64,000 nucleotides of DNA from Anaerofilum hominis (GCF_014287275.1 NZ_JACONZ010000002.1:310001-374000), one strand, 5' to 3'. Positions 10,301-18,822 are shown, counted from the stretch's first letter. The notes: generated by a model not told the origin, from the sequence alone. Made by a program: numbers and translations.

Positions 10301-12765
10301 TTCCCGCGAGCTATTCCAATGGCGGCAAGGGCGAGAACGTGATCAAGGTGTTCTATGTAGCCGACAACAGTCAGACACAGCCGACGAGCTACACGGTGCA
10401 GCACAAGGTGGAGGGCGAGATCCGCGATAGCCAGGAATATACCGGCACTGCGTGGATCAACGAGCAGAACCCGACCATTGAGATTGAGGCCGGTTCTCTG
10501 GCACAGAAAAACTATGATGGATATAAATTTGCCGGCATCGACTCAAGTGCGCAAGAAGGTGATCGGATCCCTAGCGGCACAGTCATCACCCTCACTTATA
10601 CCATCCGCACAGACCTCTCCTACAAAGTCGAGTACTACTACACCGGTACCAATACCCCCTTTGACACCTATCAGAGCGAGGCGAATGTTGTTTTTGGTAC
10701 CGAGGTCAATGATGTGGCGGACAGCAATGCGCTGAAGCCCGGTTATATGCGGGTGAGCACTGAAAACCTGCCCTTGAAAGTCGGTACCGATTTGGGCGCG
10801 AATGTCGTTAAGGTTTGGTATGGTCCGCAGACCGATATTACGGCTGGCCTGCACTACAACGTTGAGTTCTATGTGGATGAGGCGTTAAGAGACTCCGCGG
10901 CTGGTCTGGAAAAAACCATTTGGGCGGGTCAGTCCACGGCGAATATCACGCGTGAAGAAGTCGTTGTCCATCTGGCTGACGGCTCGGTAAAGGGCATCGA
11001 TGACTACTTGCAGTATTTGGGTACAGACCGGTATTACCTGACGGGTGAACCCTCGGCTTATCCCGTTGTGGTTTCTGAGGGAGATACCGTCAAGGTCTAC
11101 TACCGCAGTAAGGTTGCTCAGTCGGGTGATTTGAATGTCGCACACAGTTACACCAAGAACAACTATCACGACGATCAGCTGATCGGTACCGAGACCGGCG
11201 AGACCGGCCCGGGCAGTGAGATCAGAGCTTACGGCAATGTAGCGGTATCTGGTCTGTATCAGCAGACCTATAATGGCACAGGATACAATGTCACAGGCTA
11301 TAAGGTCTATCGCATGCAGAAAGAACTTGTTGAGGGCGATCTCACTGAGGAGCAGCTGCAGGCAAACCTGACGCAGGCACAAGAGGCCTATGAGCAGGCG
11401 GTCAAAAACTATGAAGCGGCCGTTGCAGCGGCAGGTATCACCTTGAACGAGGAAGGTGATATCGAGTCAAATACGGCGCAGGCAGATAAGGCGGCAGCCG
11501 AGAAAGAAGTCGAGGCACTGGTTCAGGAGCGTGAAGCGCTGGGTGAGCGTCCGGCCGATACCCCTGAGATCGAAGTATTGAAAGGTGCCATGGCAGAAGC
11601 TGAAACGGCATACAATGCAGCCAAGGCCAAGTATGATGCAGCCAAAGAGGCATATGATGCCTATCAGGCGCTGGCAAGTGAAAAAGCAGCCAATGATATC
11701 CGTTTGGCGGAACTTCCCGGTTTGATCGGGGCCGAGACGACCAAAAAAGTCGATGAAGCCCCTCTGCTGACCGAAGCGGAACGCGCGGGAAAAGCCTATC
11801 AGGATGCTTTGGCCGCACAGGCAAACCTGCCCGAGAGTGCGACGGAAGAAGAGCGAGATACGGCGCAGCAGGTGGTGGATGCCGCCTTGGCAGACAAAAA
11901 AGCGGCGGACGATACACTGACAAGCGCGCAGAACGCCAACCGGGCTGCTGATGAAGCAATCGCTGCATTCGAGAATGAAAAGGCGGCTTTGGAAAAACGC
12001 AATCAGGAGTTACAGGCGCAGATGTCTATTTCCTCCCCCGAGGAGCCCTCTGAGGAGGAGGCAAAAGCGGCAGAGCAGACTTATCTTGAAGCGAAAGCTG
12101 CTTTCCAGCAGAACCCGACCTATCAGGCACAAATGCTTTGGGATCAGGCGGATGTGAATCTGAATACAAGAACCGCTGATGCCAAGGCTCGTGTGAGCGC
12201 AGCCAGGCTCCTGCTGGATCAGTACAATACTGCGCTTGTCGCCCGCAATGAAGCCGAGACTGCTCTTGAGATGGCTCAGGCAGCAGTGAGCGGAGACAAA
12301 GTGGCGCTTGCTCGGGTTGCTATGCTGCTGAATAATGAGTTTAAAGCAGCGGAAGAAGAGGTTACCGTTAACAATGGGGCATTTAAGTATGAGGAGGGCT
12401 ACAGCTATCGTGTGGTGATCAGCTACTATGCTGAAGCAAGAACCTATACTCCGGTCGAAGAGCCTCCCACGTCGCCCTACATTCCCCCGGTGGTCATCCC
12501 CGACGACCGGGTGCCTGCAGGGCCCGGACCGAGCCGTCCGGTGACCATCATTGACGACGACGTGCCGATGGGCGCACTGCCGAAAGGCAAGAGCCGCACC
12601 AGAAGAGGCCTGTACACCATCCTGGACGACAACGTGCCCCTGGGCGCGCTGCCGAACACCAGCGGTTCCCGCGGCGCTGCCGTGGGCGGGCTGGGCGCAT
12701 TCCTGCTGGCTGCAGGTGCGGTTCTGGGTCTGACCAAAAAACGCAAAAAGGATGACGAGGAGTAA
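4390..12765 (+). CDS. Giant LPxT-anchored adhesin with VWA domain and MucBP-like repeats
   Basis: 2791 residues. In order: signal peptide (1-26); von Willebrand A domain (about 84-430) with an intact metal site, DASAS at 90-94 plus downstream GGTN and SDGG; Ig/SpaA-like beta domains (to about 840); MucBP-like domains; twelve near-identical 81-83-residue repeats (925-1910) and two divergent ones (to about 2074); more beta domains; an Ala/Glu-rich coiled coil (about 2315-2660); a Pro-rich linker; two DDxVPxGALP motifs; and LPNTSG at 2754-2759 followed by a hydrophobic segment and KKRKKDDEE. Most likely a long surface fibre binding mucin or host or bacterial ligands. The start follows GAGGAAAGGG. 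The repeats are nearly identical at DNA level, so copy number may vary and assembly may be collapsed. Confidence 0.93.
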   Translation: MKKKFLSTLLALVMLATCLPLNLFSAVAPNDSGEAAVPGVYNGASVTKDGITLSKDAVQVGLDEYEVTLKLTGGGTALQREPMELVFALDASASMWEQVTVTARRECGKTIQRSVNTTTSTKTGDNYWERGALKRTFTETETQKVTYQCEDGHVQSTYTATRTRSGTQTYWAFVGWENDGSPSWSGWRWSSPDVNIAGQTCKFEVVGTGQSKVDRIVRARAAMKELLRKLYDNKVDARIRILQFAGNSQELTSGWVDLMKEQDGELVQDQTALNTLLGLIDTRWSPLPKSGGSDRPIYGKSGGTNIQQALSHADRLFTADNTKPQNLLLVSDGGPTTYNKNGTIGYWCTKHSDYCSDAADAALKQAGTVKNAHAANSNFSLYAVSVDITNSSAKKFFPQLASPGCSVEASSEELSGEFMKFVSKITQLVNNGVVTDRMGEDVDLEEQSVAISPSVLYGDDGEALPAGQQPSYSFKDGILEWYTGSYLKKGEEYTITYRVKLNNLDKAGQYVPLNGTTSLSYKDKDGKSHDINFNVPQVAYATGTLLVTASGLPDGAVLHEQTDGPALVGTGEFTNEFDTVRSAGKIVDNLPADYELKQVNVTRGEGADTQELTPEEFEEWLKEASSSKGTGILDVVAGQTKIEYVYGVKRGGFSFAKTLAAGLPADGATAFTFKIELANEKYDLNGETIKYVVGGAEHTQVLKSSLLGGYSFKVEVKAGQTVQVAQVPVGTRYVVSETDTGDYADLTETMAGTVVAGDGARGTFTNNKNFALTVEHVYFAADGSEMKVTSKDAVETLFGAAVHETKADKDGYILTNIVMTPSNKTEIVDKTAGVITATMPAQDAVIRFEYTPRTDLSYTVEYREDSETGSVLYPSKTETGKTFGKTYTENAVDIKGYKVDQETKTVTMATGVNKIVFIYTKDDGQTQKTTYTVKHTIEGVEQTADTRNYEDTAWINEKNPTIVVKDGSLAQKTYTGYKFEKMTPAAKEGDSVASGTVIVLNYVRDDKQTQPTSYTVQHKVEGEIRDSQKYTGTAWINEENPTIVVKAGSLAEKTYTGYKFISIDTESKEGDKIASGTVITLTYVKDDGQTQPTSYTVQHKVEGEIRDSQKYTGTAWINEENPTIKIEAGSLAEKTYTGYKFISIDTESKEGDEIASGTVITLTYVKDDKQTQKTTYTVKHTIEGVEQTADTRSYEGTAWINEKNPTIKIETGSLAQKTYTGYRFDSMTPETKEGDSVASGTVIVLNYVRDDSQTQPTTYTVKHTIEGAEQTADTRNYEDTAWINEKNPTIRVQEGTLTPNKYQGYKFEKMTPETKEGDSVASGAVIVLNYVRDDKQTQPTSYTVQHKVEGKIRDSQDYTGTAWINEKNPTIVVKDGSLAQKTYTGYRFDSMTPETKEGDSVASGAVIVLNYVRDDKQTQKTTYTVKHTIEGVEQTADTRNYEDTAWINEENPTIVVKAGSLAEKTYTGYRFDSMTPETKEGDSVVSGTVIVLNYVRDDGQTQKTAYTVKHTIEGVEQTADTRGYEGTAWINEKNPTIVVKDGSLAQKTYTGYKFEKMTPETKEGDSVASGTVIVLNYVRDDKQTQPTSYTVQHKVEGEIRDSQKYTGTAWVNEENPTIKIEAGSLAEKTYTGYKFISIDTESKEGDKIASGTVITLTYVKDDGQTQPTSYTVQHKVEGEIRDSQKYTGTAWINEENPTIKIEAGSLAEKTYTGYKFISIDTESKEGDKIASGTVITLTYVKDDKQTQKTAYTVKHTIEGVEQTADTRNYEGTAWINEKNPTIVVKAGSLAEKTYTGYKFEKMTPEAKEGDSVASGTVIVLNYVRDDEQTQKTAYTVKHTIEGVEQTADTRGYEGTAWINDENPTIVVKDGSLAQKTYTGYRFDSMTPETKEGDSVASGAVIVLNYVRDDEQTKTVGYTVEYYQDGSHVVGDDVETEKAVWVNGSLPVSVNMPGDKYAGYKLADAPTDPVTIPASYSNGGKGENVIKVFYVADNSQTQPTSYTVQHKVEGEIRDSQEYTGTAWINEQNPTIEIEAGSLAQKNYDGYKFAGIDSSAQEGDRIPSGTVITLTYTIRTDLSYKVEYYYTGTNTPFDTYQSEANVVFGTEVNDVADSNALKPGYMRVSTENLPLKVGTDLGANVVKVWYGPQTDITAGLHYNVEFYVDEALRDSAAGLEKTIWAGQSTANITREEVVVHLADGSVKGIDDYLQYLGTDRYYLTGEPSAYPVVVSEGDTVKVYYRSKVAQSGDLNVAHSYTKNNYHDDQLIGTETGETGPGSEIRAYGNVAVSGLYQQTYNGTGYNVTGYKVYRMQKELVEGDLTEEQLQANLTQAQEAYEQAVKNYEAAVAAAGITLNEEGDIESNTAQADKAAAEKEVEALVQEREALGERPADTPEIEVLKGAMAEAETAYNAAKAKYDAAKEAYDAYQALASEKAANDIRLAELPGLIGAETTKKVDEAPLLTEAERAGKAYQDALAAQANLPESATEEERDTAQQVVDAALADKKAADDTLTSAQNANRAADEAIAAFENEKAALEKRNQELQAQMSISSPEEPSEEEAKAAEQTYLEAKAAFQQNPTYQAQMLWDQADVNLNTRTADAKARVSAARLLLDQYNTALVARNEAETALEMAQAAVSGDKVALARVAMLLNNEFKAAEEEVTVNNGAFKYEEGYSYRVVISYYAEARTYTPVEEPPTSPYIPPVVIPDDRVPAGPGPSRPVTIIDDDVPMGALPKGKSRTRRGLYTILDDNVPLGALPNTSGSRGAAVGGLGAFLLAAGAVLGLTKKRKKDDEE
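7162..10119 (+). repeat. Twelve tandem 243-249-bp repeats inside the giant adhesin
   Basis: Each unit begins QTQ(K/P)T and ends in Y-V-(R/K)-D-D. Two head types exist: KHTIEGVEQTADTR (A) and QHKVEGEIRDSQ (B); and two tail types: MTPETKEGDSV (a) and IDTESKEGDKI (b). In order the heads run A B B A A B A A B B A A. Heads and tails normally match, but unit 6 has a B head with an a tail. Units 13-14 (10120 to about 10611) are more divergent relatives. Confidence 0.95.
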
Positions 12766-12803
12766 GCTGCAAAGCGTATGCATCGCATCCCGGTAAGTTC
12801 CAA

Positions 12804-12838
12804 AAAAGAAAGACGCCTTCGGGCGTCTTTCTTTTTTA
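12804..12838 (+). terminator. Terminator after the giant adhesin gene
   Basis: AAGAAAGACGCC, UUCG-type tetraloop, GGCGTCTTTCTTTTTT. Long A/T-flanked stem, 39 bases past the stop codon. Confidence 0.95.
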
Positions 12839-13394
12839 TATTGGGGCAGCTTCAGCAAACGGAAGCCCCGGCCTTGCCGCAGGGGAAAAGCTTTGGCCCG
12901 GGGCTGTGCGCGAAGAAAACAGGCAAAAGGGCCGGCCTCTGCATGACGGGAGGGGAGGCCATAAAAGAGCTTCGCTGCTGGGTCGGCGGCAGGGCGGAGG
13001 AGGCGGACACCGGCGGCTCCGACAGGCCCAAAGATGCCTGACGGCAGCAGGGCTTTTATAGAAAACAGTCAAACTTATGCCTTGGCCAGGGATCTTGATG
13101 GGGCAGAGCCATACCCTTTGGCTTGACCGATGGGGCCCACAAAAGTTTTTCGGCGCCCCGCGCGGGGCGCAGCGGGCTGACCGGCATGCCGCTCGTTGTG
13201 CGGCGCGCCTGCCTGCCGATGTTGTGCAGGCCGATGCTGGCCCCAAAGCCCTGCATCCCCTGTTGTGCGGCGCGCCCGCCCACAGGGCTGCGCCTCTTTT
13301 TAAGAGCGCGCGGCCCTTTTGCGTCTTACACACCAGGGGCGGCGGTCACCATAAAGTAATAACTGGCGAAAAAATAAAAAAATTTGGCATGATT
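12839..13394. other. Non-coding stretch between the two adhesin genes
   Basis: About 550 GC-rich bases with no credible gene: open frames here have no ribosome site and Arg/Pro/Ala-biased composition. A short GC hairpin (GCGCCCCGCGCGGGGCGC region near 13154) is present. Otherwise I see nothing recognisable until the AT-rich promoter region. Confidence 0.4.
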
Positions 13395-13428
13395 TTGTTA
13401 CCAATTGGTGACCCGTTTATGCGATAAT
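13395..13428 (+). promoter_or_regulatory. Promoter of the second adhesin with GGTGAC site
   Basis: TTGTTAC at 13395-13401 and TGGTGAC at 13406-13412, 11 bases apart, then ten bases and GATAAT at 13423-13428. GGTGAC-N10-GATAAT has the same geometry as the promoter before the giant adhesin operon, and both follow A-rich tracts. GTTACCAATTGGTGAC is also nearly palindromic, so a dimeric repressor site is an alternative reading. Confidence 0.5.
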
Positions 13429-13516
13429 AAAAATCGGAAAGCAGCGCCCCTTTTTAAAAGGGGAATATCGATAGAAAAACGCGGGAGACAACGCGTCAAG
13501 AACGGGAGAAAAAACA

Positions 13517-16500
13517 ATGAAAAAGAAATTGCTCAGCCTTTTGGTGGCCTTGACAATGATCTTTTCCTGTCTGCCCTTTGCCGGGCTCAGTGCGGCCGCG
13601 GCAGAAGCCGACGGAAATCTGAAAAAGACCGTGCAGCTGGCGCAGCAGGTCGCAGAGGGCTTCAACGCCTGCACCACGGATGCGGAGCGCCGCCAGTATC
13701 TCGGCATCAGCAACAATAATATGTCCAACGACAGCTTCCGGGGGGTCTATGCACGCCTGACCGGCGATACCGCGCTGCAGCTGCGGGATGCGGAGGTGCT
13801 GTCAAACGAGCTGGTCCAGGCCGCCCTGCGCACCTCCAAGGCGCAGGCGTTCTATCTGCAGCCGTATTTTTTGCAGGATGAGCAGGGCAGGCGTACCTTT
13901 GTGGTCTACGCCTCTGTTACAGGCACCATCTCCCAAAGGAACTGGAACGCGTATCTGCTCTATGTGCCCGCGGGCGACGACGGCCTTTCCGGCTGCTGGT
14001 ACACCACCGGCGGCAAGGCGACGAGCATCGCTTATTTTAACGGCAAATCCTTTGCAGATGTGCGCGACGTCGAGGCGCACAACACCTCGGTCTGGACGCT
14101 GGTGGCGGACCGCAGTTCCGCGCGGGAACCAAAAGTTGCGGACCCCTATGAGGCCATCCGTTTTCTGGCCGGGCAGCTGGCTTCGCCGGGCAGCGTGGCG
14201 GAGGGCTATTTCAGCACCCGCGGCCAGGGGACATCTCTGGATGGGCGCGGCAAAAACTTTGCGCCGGACGTCAACGCCGCGCTGGCCGGTTCCGGCGTGA
14301 CGGATGAGGATTCCACCTATGCCTGGCGCATCTATAAATGTAAAGAGAGCACGGGGGAACAGGGCTATAATATTTTCTGGACCAATTCGGACCTGGACGC
14401 GGGCGGCAGGTTTCCCTGCCTGAAGTATAACACCGCCACCGGCGAATGGGTCGAGGGTACGGCCACGGCCCGTGAGAACACGGTGGAGGGCTTTACATTC
14501 CTCATCATCGACGGCGGTTCCTTTGTCCCCAATGAGAGCCAGCCTGAGGTCGAAAAATATACCCTTTCTTATGATGCGAACGGCGGCGACGGGGAAACGG
14601 TGCCCGCCGCAGTGCAGGCGGAAGAATACGAGATCGTGGCAGTGGATTTCAGCGTCGTCCCCGAGCGCGAGGGCTATCGCTTTCTCGGCTGGGATACGAT
14701 CCCTGATCCTGTCGGCCCGAAGTATAATCAGGACCCCCTGGGGGCCCGTGAACTGATCATGCCGGCGCACGATATGACCCTCTTTGCCATCTGGGCGCAG
14801 GAGCCGGCCCCGACGGTGACGCCGACCCCCACCCCGACGGTAGCGCCGACGGCAACGCCGACCCCGGTGCCCACCCCGACGGTAGCGCCGACGGCGACAC
14901 CGACCCCGGTACCCACCCCGACAGTCGCGCCGACAGCAACGCCGACGCCGACCCCCACCCCGACGGCCGCGCCGACAGCGACGCCGACCCCGGTGCCCAC
15001 TCCGACAGTCGCGCCAACGGCGACGCCGACCCCGGTGCCCACCCCGACAGTCGCGCCGACGGCGACGCCGACGCCGGTCCCGACCCCGACAGTCGCGCCG
15101 ACGGCAACGCCGGAGCCTGCAAAGTATCTGTTGTCCTATAACGCGAACGGCGGCAGCGGCAGCCAGCTTCCCGGCGCTGTCGAGGCAGAGGCGGGCGCTC
15201 CGATCCAGGTGGATCTCTCGGTCCAGCCCGTGCGTGCCGGGTATCTGTTCCTCGGCTGGGATGAGGACCCTGCTTCCAGCAGCGCGCGTTATCCCGCAGA
15301 GGGCGCGGCTTCTCTCGTGATGCCGGAACAGGACCTGACCCTTTATGCGGTGTGGAAGATCGACGAGACGCAGACCGCCTCCGCCGGTTATACCGTACAT
15401 TATTATATAGACGGCGCGCTGCAGCCGGATTGGACCGAGACTTATTCCAAAACCACCCTGGTCGCCGATGATCCGGCTCCCGCCTATGTGGTAAAGCAGG
15501 TCACAGATCATCTGGCCGGGCTTGGGGCGGATTATTACGCCGCTTCCCGTCCCGATCTGCCCGTCACCCTCAGCGGTGAGGACAACGTGCTGGAGGTCCA
15601 TTATGCGCACAAGCTGGTGGACATAGCGGGCACCGGCATCGAACTCTCCCACAATTACGTCTATACCCGGGTCATTGACGGACAGACGGATGTGAACAAC
15701 TTCTCAGCGGTTTCCGGGTTCTCTGGGGCCCAGCCGGGTTCGCTGCTGCGCCTGCAGGATCTGCAGCAGACCGTGGACCCCGAGGGCAATACCGGTTACC
15801 AGCCCACCGGGGCGGCGATCACCCGCACCCGGCTTCCGCTGATAGCGCCGGAAATGGAACATGAGGTCCAGGCCCCGGAGACCAGTGCCGGGCAGACAGC
15901 CGACGCGGCAGCGGCTTCCCTGGCGCAGGCCCAGATGGCGCGGGATGCCGCGCAGCAGGACAAAGCACTGGCGGACGAAGCGCTGATCGCCGCCCAGAAC
16001 AGCCTGGAGGCTGCCCGGACGGCTCTTGCAGAGGCCGAAGCCGCAGCGATCCCGGCGGCCCAGCAGCTGCAGGAGCTTGCCGCCCGCGAGGAACCGCTCG
16101 GTGAAGAGGAACTGGCGCTGCAGGCCCAGCTTCAGGGGATCGTGGAAGCCCCCGCTGCGGCGCAGACCGCGGTGACGCAGGCGGAAACGCTGGCAGCCCA
16201 GCGCGCCGAAGAAGCGCAGGCGGCTGCAAACGCGCTGATCGAAGCGGAAAACAGTCTGGCCCAGGCACAGGAGGCGGCGTCCGGCGCGCAGCAGGCGTTG
16301 GCGGCTGTGCAGGCCGCCGCGCTGAACGCGGCCGCGCAGACCCTGGCGGTGGGCGAGAGCGAGACCGTCGCGCTGGATGCGGACGGCGCTTTCCTCTATG
16401 AAGCGGGCTATACCTACCAGGTGCGTCTGGACTATGCCAAGACCTATGTCTACCAGACCCCGGCTGAGCCGGAACAGGAGATCGTCTCACCCGGGCCGAG

Positions 16501-16831
16501 CACCCCGGTGCAGCCCGCGCCGGGCCTCCCTGTCGTTTCGCCGGCAGAGCCCTCGGCGCCTCAGGCGGCCGCTCCGGCCGTCGCAGCGCCGCCGGCAGCC
16601 GGTACGGTCTCCATCTCTGACGACGACGTGCCCCTTGGGGCAACGGCCGGCCTGCGCGGCAAAAGCCGTGTACGCCGGGGCACCTATGTGATCCTGGACG
16701 ACAGCGCGCCTTTGGGCGCACTGCCCAAGACCAGTGGTTCTCTGGACGCCTCCTGGGGCGCGCTGGGCGCATTTCTGCTGGCTGCCGGCGCGGCGCTTGG
16801 TCTGAAAGGAAAGCGCAAGGAGCAGCAGTAA
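13517..16831 (+). CDS. Second LPxT-anchored surface protein
   Basis: 1104 residues. Signal peptide (1-30); an N-terminal domain of about 320 residues that I do not recognise; an InlB B-repeat/Flg_new-type domain (YDANGGDGE to LFAIW, about 350-430); a Pro/Thr linker of repeated [14 protein letters not shown] (about 431-534); a second Flg_new-type domain (about 536-616); a MucBP-like domain (about 622-700); an Ala-rich coiled coil (about 790-950); then [18 protein letters not shown] and the sorting signal LPKTSG at 1069-1074, a hydrophobic helix and KRKEQQ. The tail closely matches that of the giant adhesin, so both should use the same sortase. Probably a wall-anchored stalk protein; ligand unknown. 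The start follows AACGGGAGAA. Confidence 0.9.
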   Translation: MKKKLLSLLVALTMIFSCLPFAGLSAAAAEADGNLKKTVQLAQQVAEGFNACTTDAERRQYLGISNNNMSNDSFRGVYARLTGDTALQLRDAEVLSNELVQAALRTSKAQAFYLQPYFLQDEQGRRTFVVYASVTGTISQRNWNAYLLYVPAGDDGLSGCWYTTGGKATSIAYFNGKSFADVRDVEAHNTSVWTLVADRSSAREPKVADPYEAIRFLAGQLASPGSVAEGYFSTRGQGTSLDGRGKNFAPDVNAALAGSGVTDEDSTYAWRIYKCKESTGEQGYNIFWTNSDLDAGGRFPCLKYNTATGEWVEGTATARENTVEGFTFLIIDGGSFVPNESQPEVEKYTLSYDANGGDGETVPAAVQAEEYEIVAVDFSVVPEREGYRFLGWDTIPDPVGPKYNQDPLGARELIMPAHDMTLFAIWAQEPAPTVTPTPTPTVAPTATPTPVPTPTVAPTATPTPVPTPTVAPTATPTPTPTPTAAPTATPTPVPTPTVAPTATPTPVPTPTVAPTATPTPVPTPTVAPTATPEPAKYLLSYNANGGSGSQLPGAVEAEAGAPIQVDLSVQPVRAGYLFLGWDEDPASSSARYPAEGAASLVMPEQDLTLYAVWKIDETQTASAGYTVHYYIDGALQPDWTETYSKTTLVADDPAPAYVVKQVTDHLAGLGADYYAASRPDLPVTLSGEDNVLEVHYAHKLVDIAGTGIELSHNYVYTRVIDGQTDVNNFSAVSGFSGAQPGSLLRLQDLQQTVDPEGNTGYQPTGAAITRTRLPLIAPEMEHEVQAPETSAGQTADAAAASLAQAQMARDAAQQDKALADEALIAAQNSLEAARTALAEAEAAAIPAAQQLQELAAREEPLGEEELALQAQLQGIVEAPAAAQTAVTQAETLAAQRAEEAQAAANALIEAENSLAQAQEAASGAQQALAAVQAAALNAAAQTLAVGESETVALDADGAFLYEAGYTYQVRLDYAKTYVYQTPAEPEQEIVSPGPSTPVQPAPGLPVVSPAEPSAPQAAAPAVAAPPAAGTVSISDDDVPLGATAGLRGKSRVRRGTYVILDDSAPLGALPKTSGSLDASWGALGAFLLAAGAALGLKGKRKEQQ
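14818..15117 (+). repeat. 42-bp tandem repeats encoding a Pro/Thr linker
   Basis: About seven copies of a 14-residue unit, [14 protein letters not shown], with small substitutions. It is an extended wall-spanning or glycosylatable spacer; slippage could change its length. Confidence 0.9.
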
Positions 16832-16966
16832 AGGGCTGCCGGCCCGCGTGGGCGGAAAACGGACGGCGGCACAGGGGGAAAGCGGCGCGGCAGTTTCCAG
16901 ATGCGCCCTTTCACAAAGAAAGCCGCTTTACGGCCGCGCTTTTTGCGGCCAGCAAACAAAAACGCA

Positions 16967-16995
16967 TTGAGAATTGCGGACAAAAAAGCTATAAT
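16967..16995 (+). promoter_or_regulatory. Strong sigma-70 promoter for the GGDEF-EAL gene
   Basis: TTGAGA, 17 bases, perfect TATAAT. Transcription from about 17002 gives a 150-nt leader. Confidence 0.75.
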
Positions 16996-17008
16996 AGACC
17001 TTAAGGAT

Positions 17009-17041
17009 GGCCGCGCGGCAGTAACAGCACTCCGCGCGGCC
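17009..17041 (+). promoter_or_regulatory. 5'-end hairpin in the leader of the GGDEF-EAL mRNA
   Basis: GGCCGCGCGG and CCGCGCGGCC, a perfect 10-bp stem with a 13-base loop a few bases after the predicted transcription start. More GC hairpins follow (for example GGGCGC AAA GCGCCC). I did not recognise a known riboswitch; mRNA stabilisation is plausible. Confidence 0.45.
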
Positions 17042-17149
17042 AAGCCGGTTATAGCCGGGCAGGGCGCAAAGCGCCCCGACGCCCCGGGACCGGCGTGTAG
17101 AGATAAAAAAGCCGGCGGCCCCAGAGCGCCGGTCAGGGAGGGACAGCAA

Positions 17150-18463
17150 ATGACCATCACACCGGAAAAAGAGATCACCCTGACGGCGCCCGACCGCGCC
17201 GCCTGTGCGGAGAAGCTCACGGGACTGCTGGCCGGGGGAGAGGCGAAAAACTCCGCCGTTTTCAAGCTGGCATTGGTGGACTTCAAAAATTTTAACGATA
17301 TTTTCGGCCGCCACTACGGTGATCTGCTGCTTGACCAGGTGAGCGCTTATCTCGCCGGGTTCGAGGGCGCGGAAGTGCTGCGCAGCGGCGGGGTGGAATT
17401 TGTACTGATCCTGCACGGCAGCGGCTATGCGCGGGCGGGCGAGGTCGGCGAGGAGATCTGCGACCGGTTCAACGAGACCTGGCGCATTGGAGATATGGAC
17501 TTTGTGTGCGCCATGTCGCTGGGCATCGTGCTGCCTCCCCTGGCGGCGGAAAAAGGCGAAATGCTGCTGGAGATGCTGGACAGCGCCGAACACGAGGCCT
17601 ATCTCAGCGGGCAAAACACCGCCGTCACCTACACCGAAGAGCTGCGCGAGAGCCTGCTGCGGACCAAAGCCATCGCTACCCGGCTGAAAAACGCCCTGGC
17701 CGTGCCGGACGACCCGGATCTGGAGGTCTGCTACCGCCCGACCGTGCTCTATGACGCGCACCGGTACACCCGGGCCGAGAGTTATGTGCGGCTTTTTTCC
17801 GACGCTTACGGGCTGGTCGGCGAGGCCACGCTGATCCCCATCGCTGAACAGAGCGGGCTGGCCTGCGCCTTGAATCTCTATGCGATCCGTCATACCTGCG
17901 CTCTGATCCGCAAACTGTTGGAAGAGGGCCGCTCGTTTGAGACCATCGCTGTGCCGATCTCCGCCGTGCAGTTCCTGCAGCCGGACTTTGACCGGGAGTT
18001 GGCAGGGCTGCTGGAAGAGTACGACATCCCCGCGGAAAAGCTGGCTCTCGAGATCACCGAAAGCACCCTGATCAACAGCTTTGTGCAGGTCAACTATATG
18101 ATGCAGCAGGTCGCCGAGATGGGCGTGGAACTGGTGCTCAGCGATTTTGGCACCGGTTACTCCGGCATCAATAATGTGCTTGACCTGCCGGTCAGCGTGC
18201 TCAAGCTGGACCGCCTCTTTGTGCTCCAGTTGGAAAATGATGAGCGCTGCGGCAGTGTGATCGAAGGCCTGATCTCAATCGCCCACAAGCTGGGCATGAA
18301 GATGATCGCCGAGGGCGTGGAGACCGACCATCAGCGCGAGCTGCTTGCCAGCTGGGGCTGCGATTATCAGCAGGGATTTTATTACAGCGCCACAGTGCAC
18401 GCGGACGAGCTGGTGGGGATGCTCTCGATGCCGCACCCGGAAGATCAGGTGGAAGAACTGTGA
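17150..18463 (+). CDS. Degenerate GGDEF-EAL protein (probable c-di-GMP effector, not enzyme)
   Basis: 437 residues, cytoplasmic; ATG 17150 follows GGGAGGGA. Residues 1-155 are GGDEF-like, with the signature loop reading SGGVEF. Residues 165-430 are EAL-like. Several catalytic positions look lost: the EAL motif reads RAESYVRL, the usual metal-binding Asn (vNvS) is Pro in VPISA, and the DDFG motif is SDFG. Conserved LEITES, LKLDR, AEGVET and QGFYYS remain. With an Asn and an Asp ligand missing it is unlikely to hydrolyse c-di-GMP; it may bind it or act through protein contacts. It lies between the adhesins and the spore-coat genes and could tie surface adhesion to c-di-GMP (inference). Confidence 0.85.
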   Translation: MTITPEKEITLTAPDRAACAEKLTGLLAGGEAKNSAVFKLALVDFKNFNDIFGRHYGDLLLDQVSAYLAGFEGAEVLRSGGVEFVLILHGSGYARAGEVGEEICDRFNETWRIGDMDFVCAMSLGIVLPPLAAEKGEMLLEMLDSAEHEAYLSGQNTAVTYTEELRESLLRTKAIATRLKNALAVPDDPDLEVCYRPTVLYDAHRYTRAESYVRLFSDAYGLVGEATLIPIAEQSGLACALNLYAIRHTCALIRKLLEEGRSFETIAVPISAVQFLQPDFDRELAGLLEEYDIPAEKLALEITESTLINSFVQVNYMMQQVAEMGVELVLSDFGTGYSGINNVLDLPVSVLKLDRLFVLQLENDERCGSVIEGLISIAHKLGMKMIAEGVETDHQRELLASWGCDYQQGFYYSATVHADELVGMLSMPHPEDQVEEL

Positions 18464-18585
18464 AGAACGGCTCTCCCCAGAGCGGAAAACAAAAATAAAG
18501 CCCCATGCCGGGCAAAAAACTGCAGGACCGCCGGAAGAGCAGGAGTTCGCGCGGTCTTGGGGACGGACAGCAACGGACAAGGGTA

Positions 18586-18618
18586 AAAGACAGCCGCAGC
18601 AATGCGGCTGTCTTTTTT
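18586..18618 (+). terminator. Terminator after the GGDEF-EAL gene
   Basis: AAAGACAGCCGC, six-base loop, GCGGCTGTCTTTTTT. Perfect stem with T-run. Confidence 0.92.
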
Positions 18619-18784
18619 GTTGCGGAACGCGACAGAACGCGGCAAAGGGCAAAGAAATGCCGGCGCGGTGTTTTGACGGCGGCCCAGCGATGGCGGCGCT
18701 GGGGCCTATTTCTGGCCGCTTTACGGCAAAAGCTTCTCCGGCCGCCTGCACCGCCGTCCCCCCGCAGCTGACGGAGCCGGGGAG

Positions 18785-18822
18785 CATCCAACACCGCCGG
18801 GGCGGTGTTGGATGATTTTTTG
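18785..18822 (+). terminator. Second strong terminator with no gene in front of it
   Basis: CATCCAACACCGCC, short GG loop, GGCGGTGTTGGATG, then ATTTTTT. No coding sequence lies between this and the terminator at 18586-18618, so it could end a small RNA or be a back-up terminator. The rest of 18619-19208 is GC-rich and contains nothing else I can name. Confidence 0.8.

Noticed and set aside
5527..10404. Very long minus-strand open frames (883 and 708 codons) opposite the giant adhesin
   Set aside because: They are antisense shadows of the repeat array: the same repeat lacks stops in that frame, so length accumulates. No ribosome site and no protein family features.
12836..13333. 165-codon minus-strand frame between the adhesins
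   Set aside because: No ribosome site, Arg/Pro/Ala/Cys-biased composition and no recognisable domain.
13802..15652. 616-codon minus-strand frame rich in Arg/Gly
   Set aside because: Antisense of the second adhesin, including its Pro/Thr linker; composition is an artefact of the repeat.
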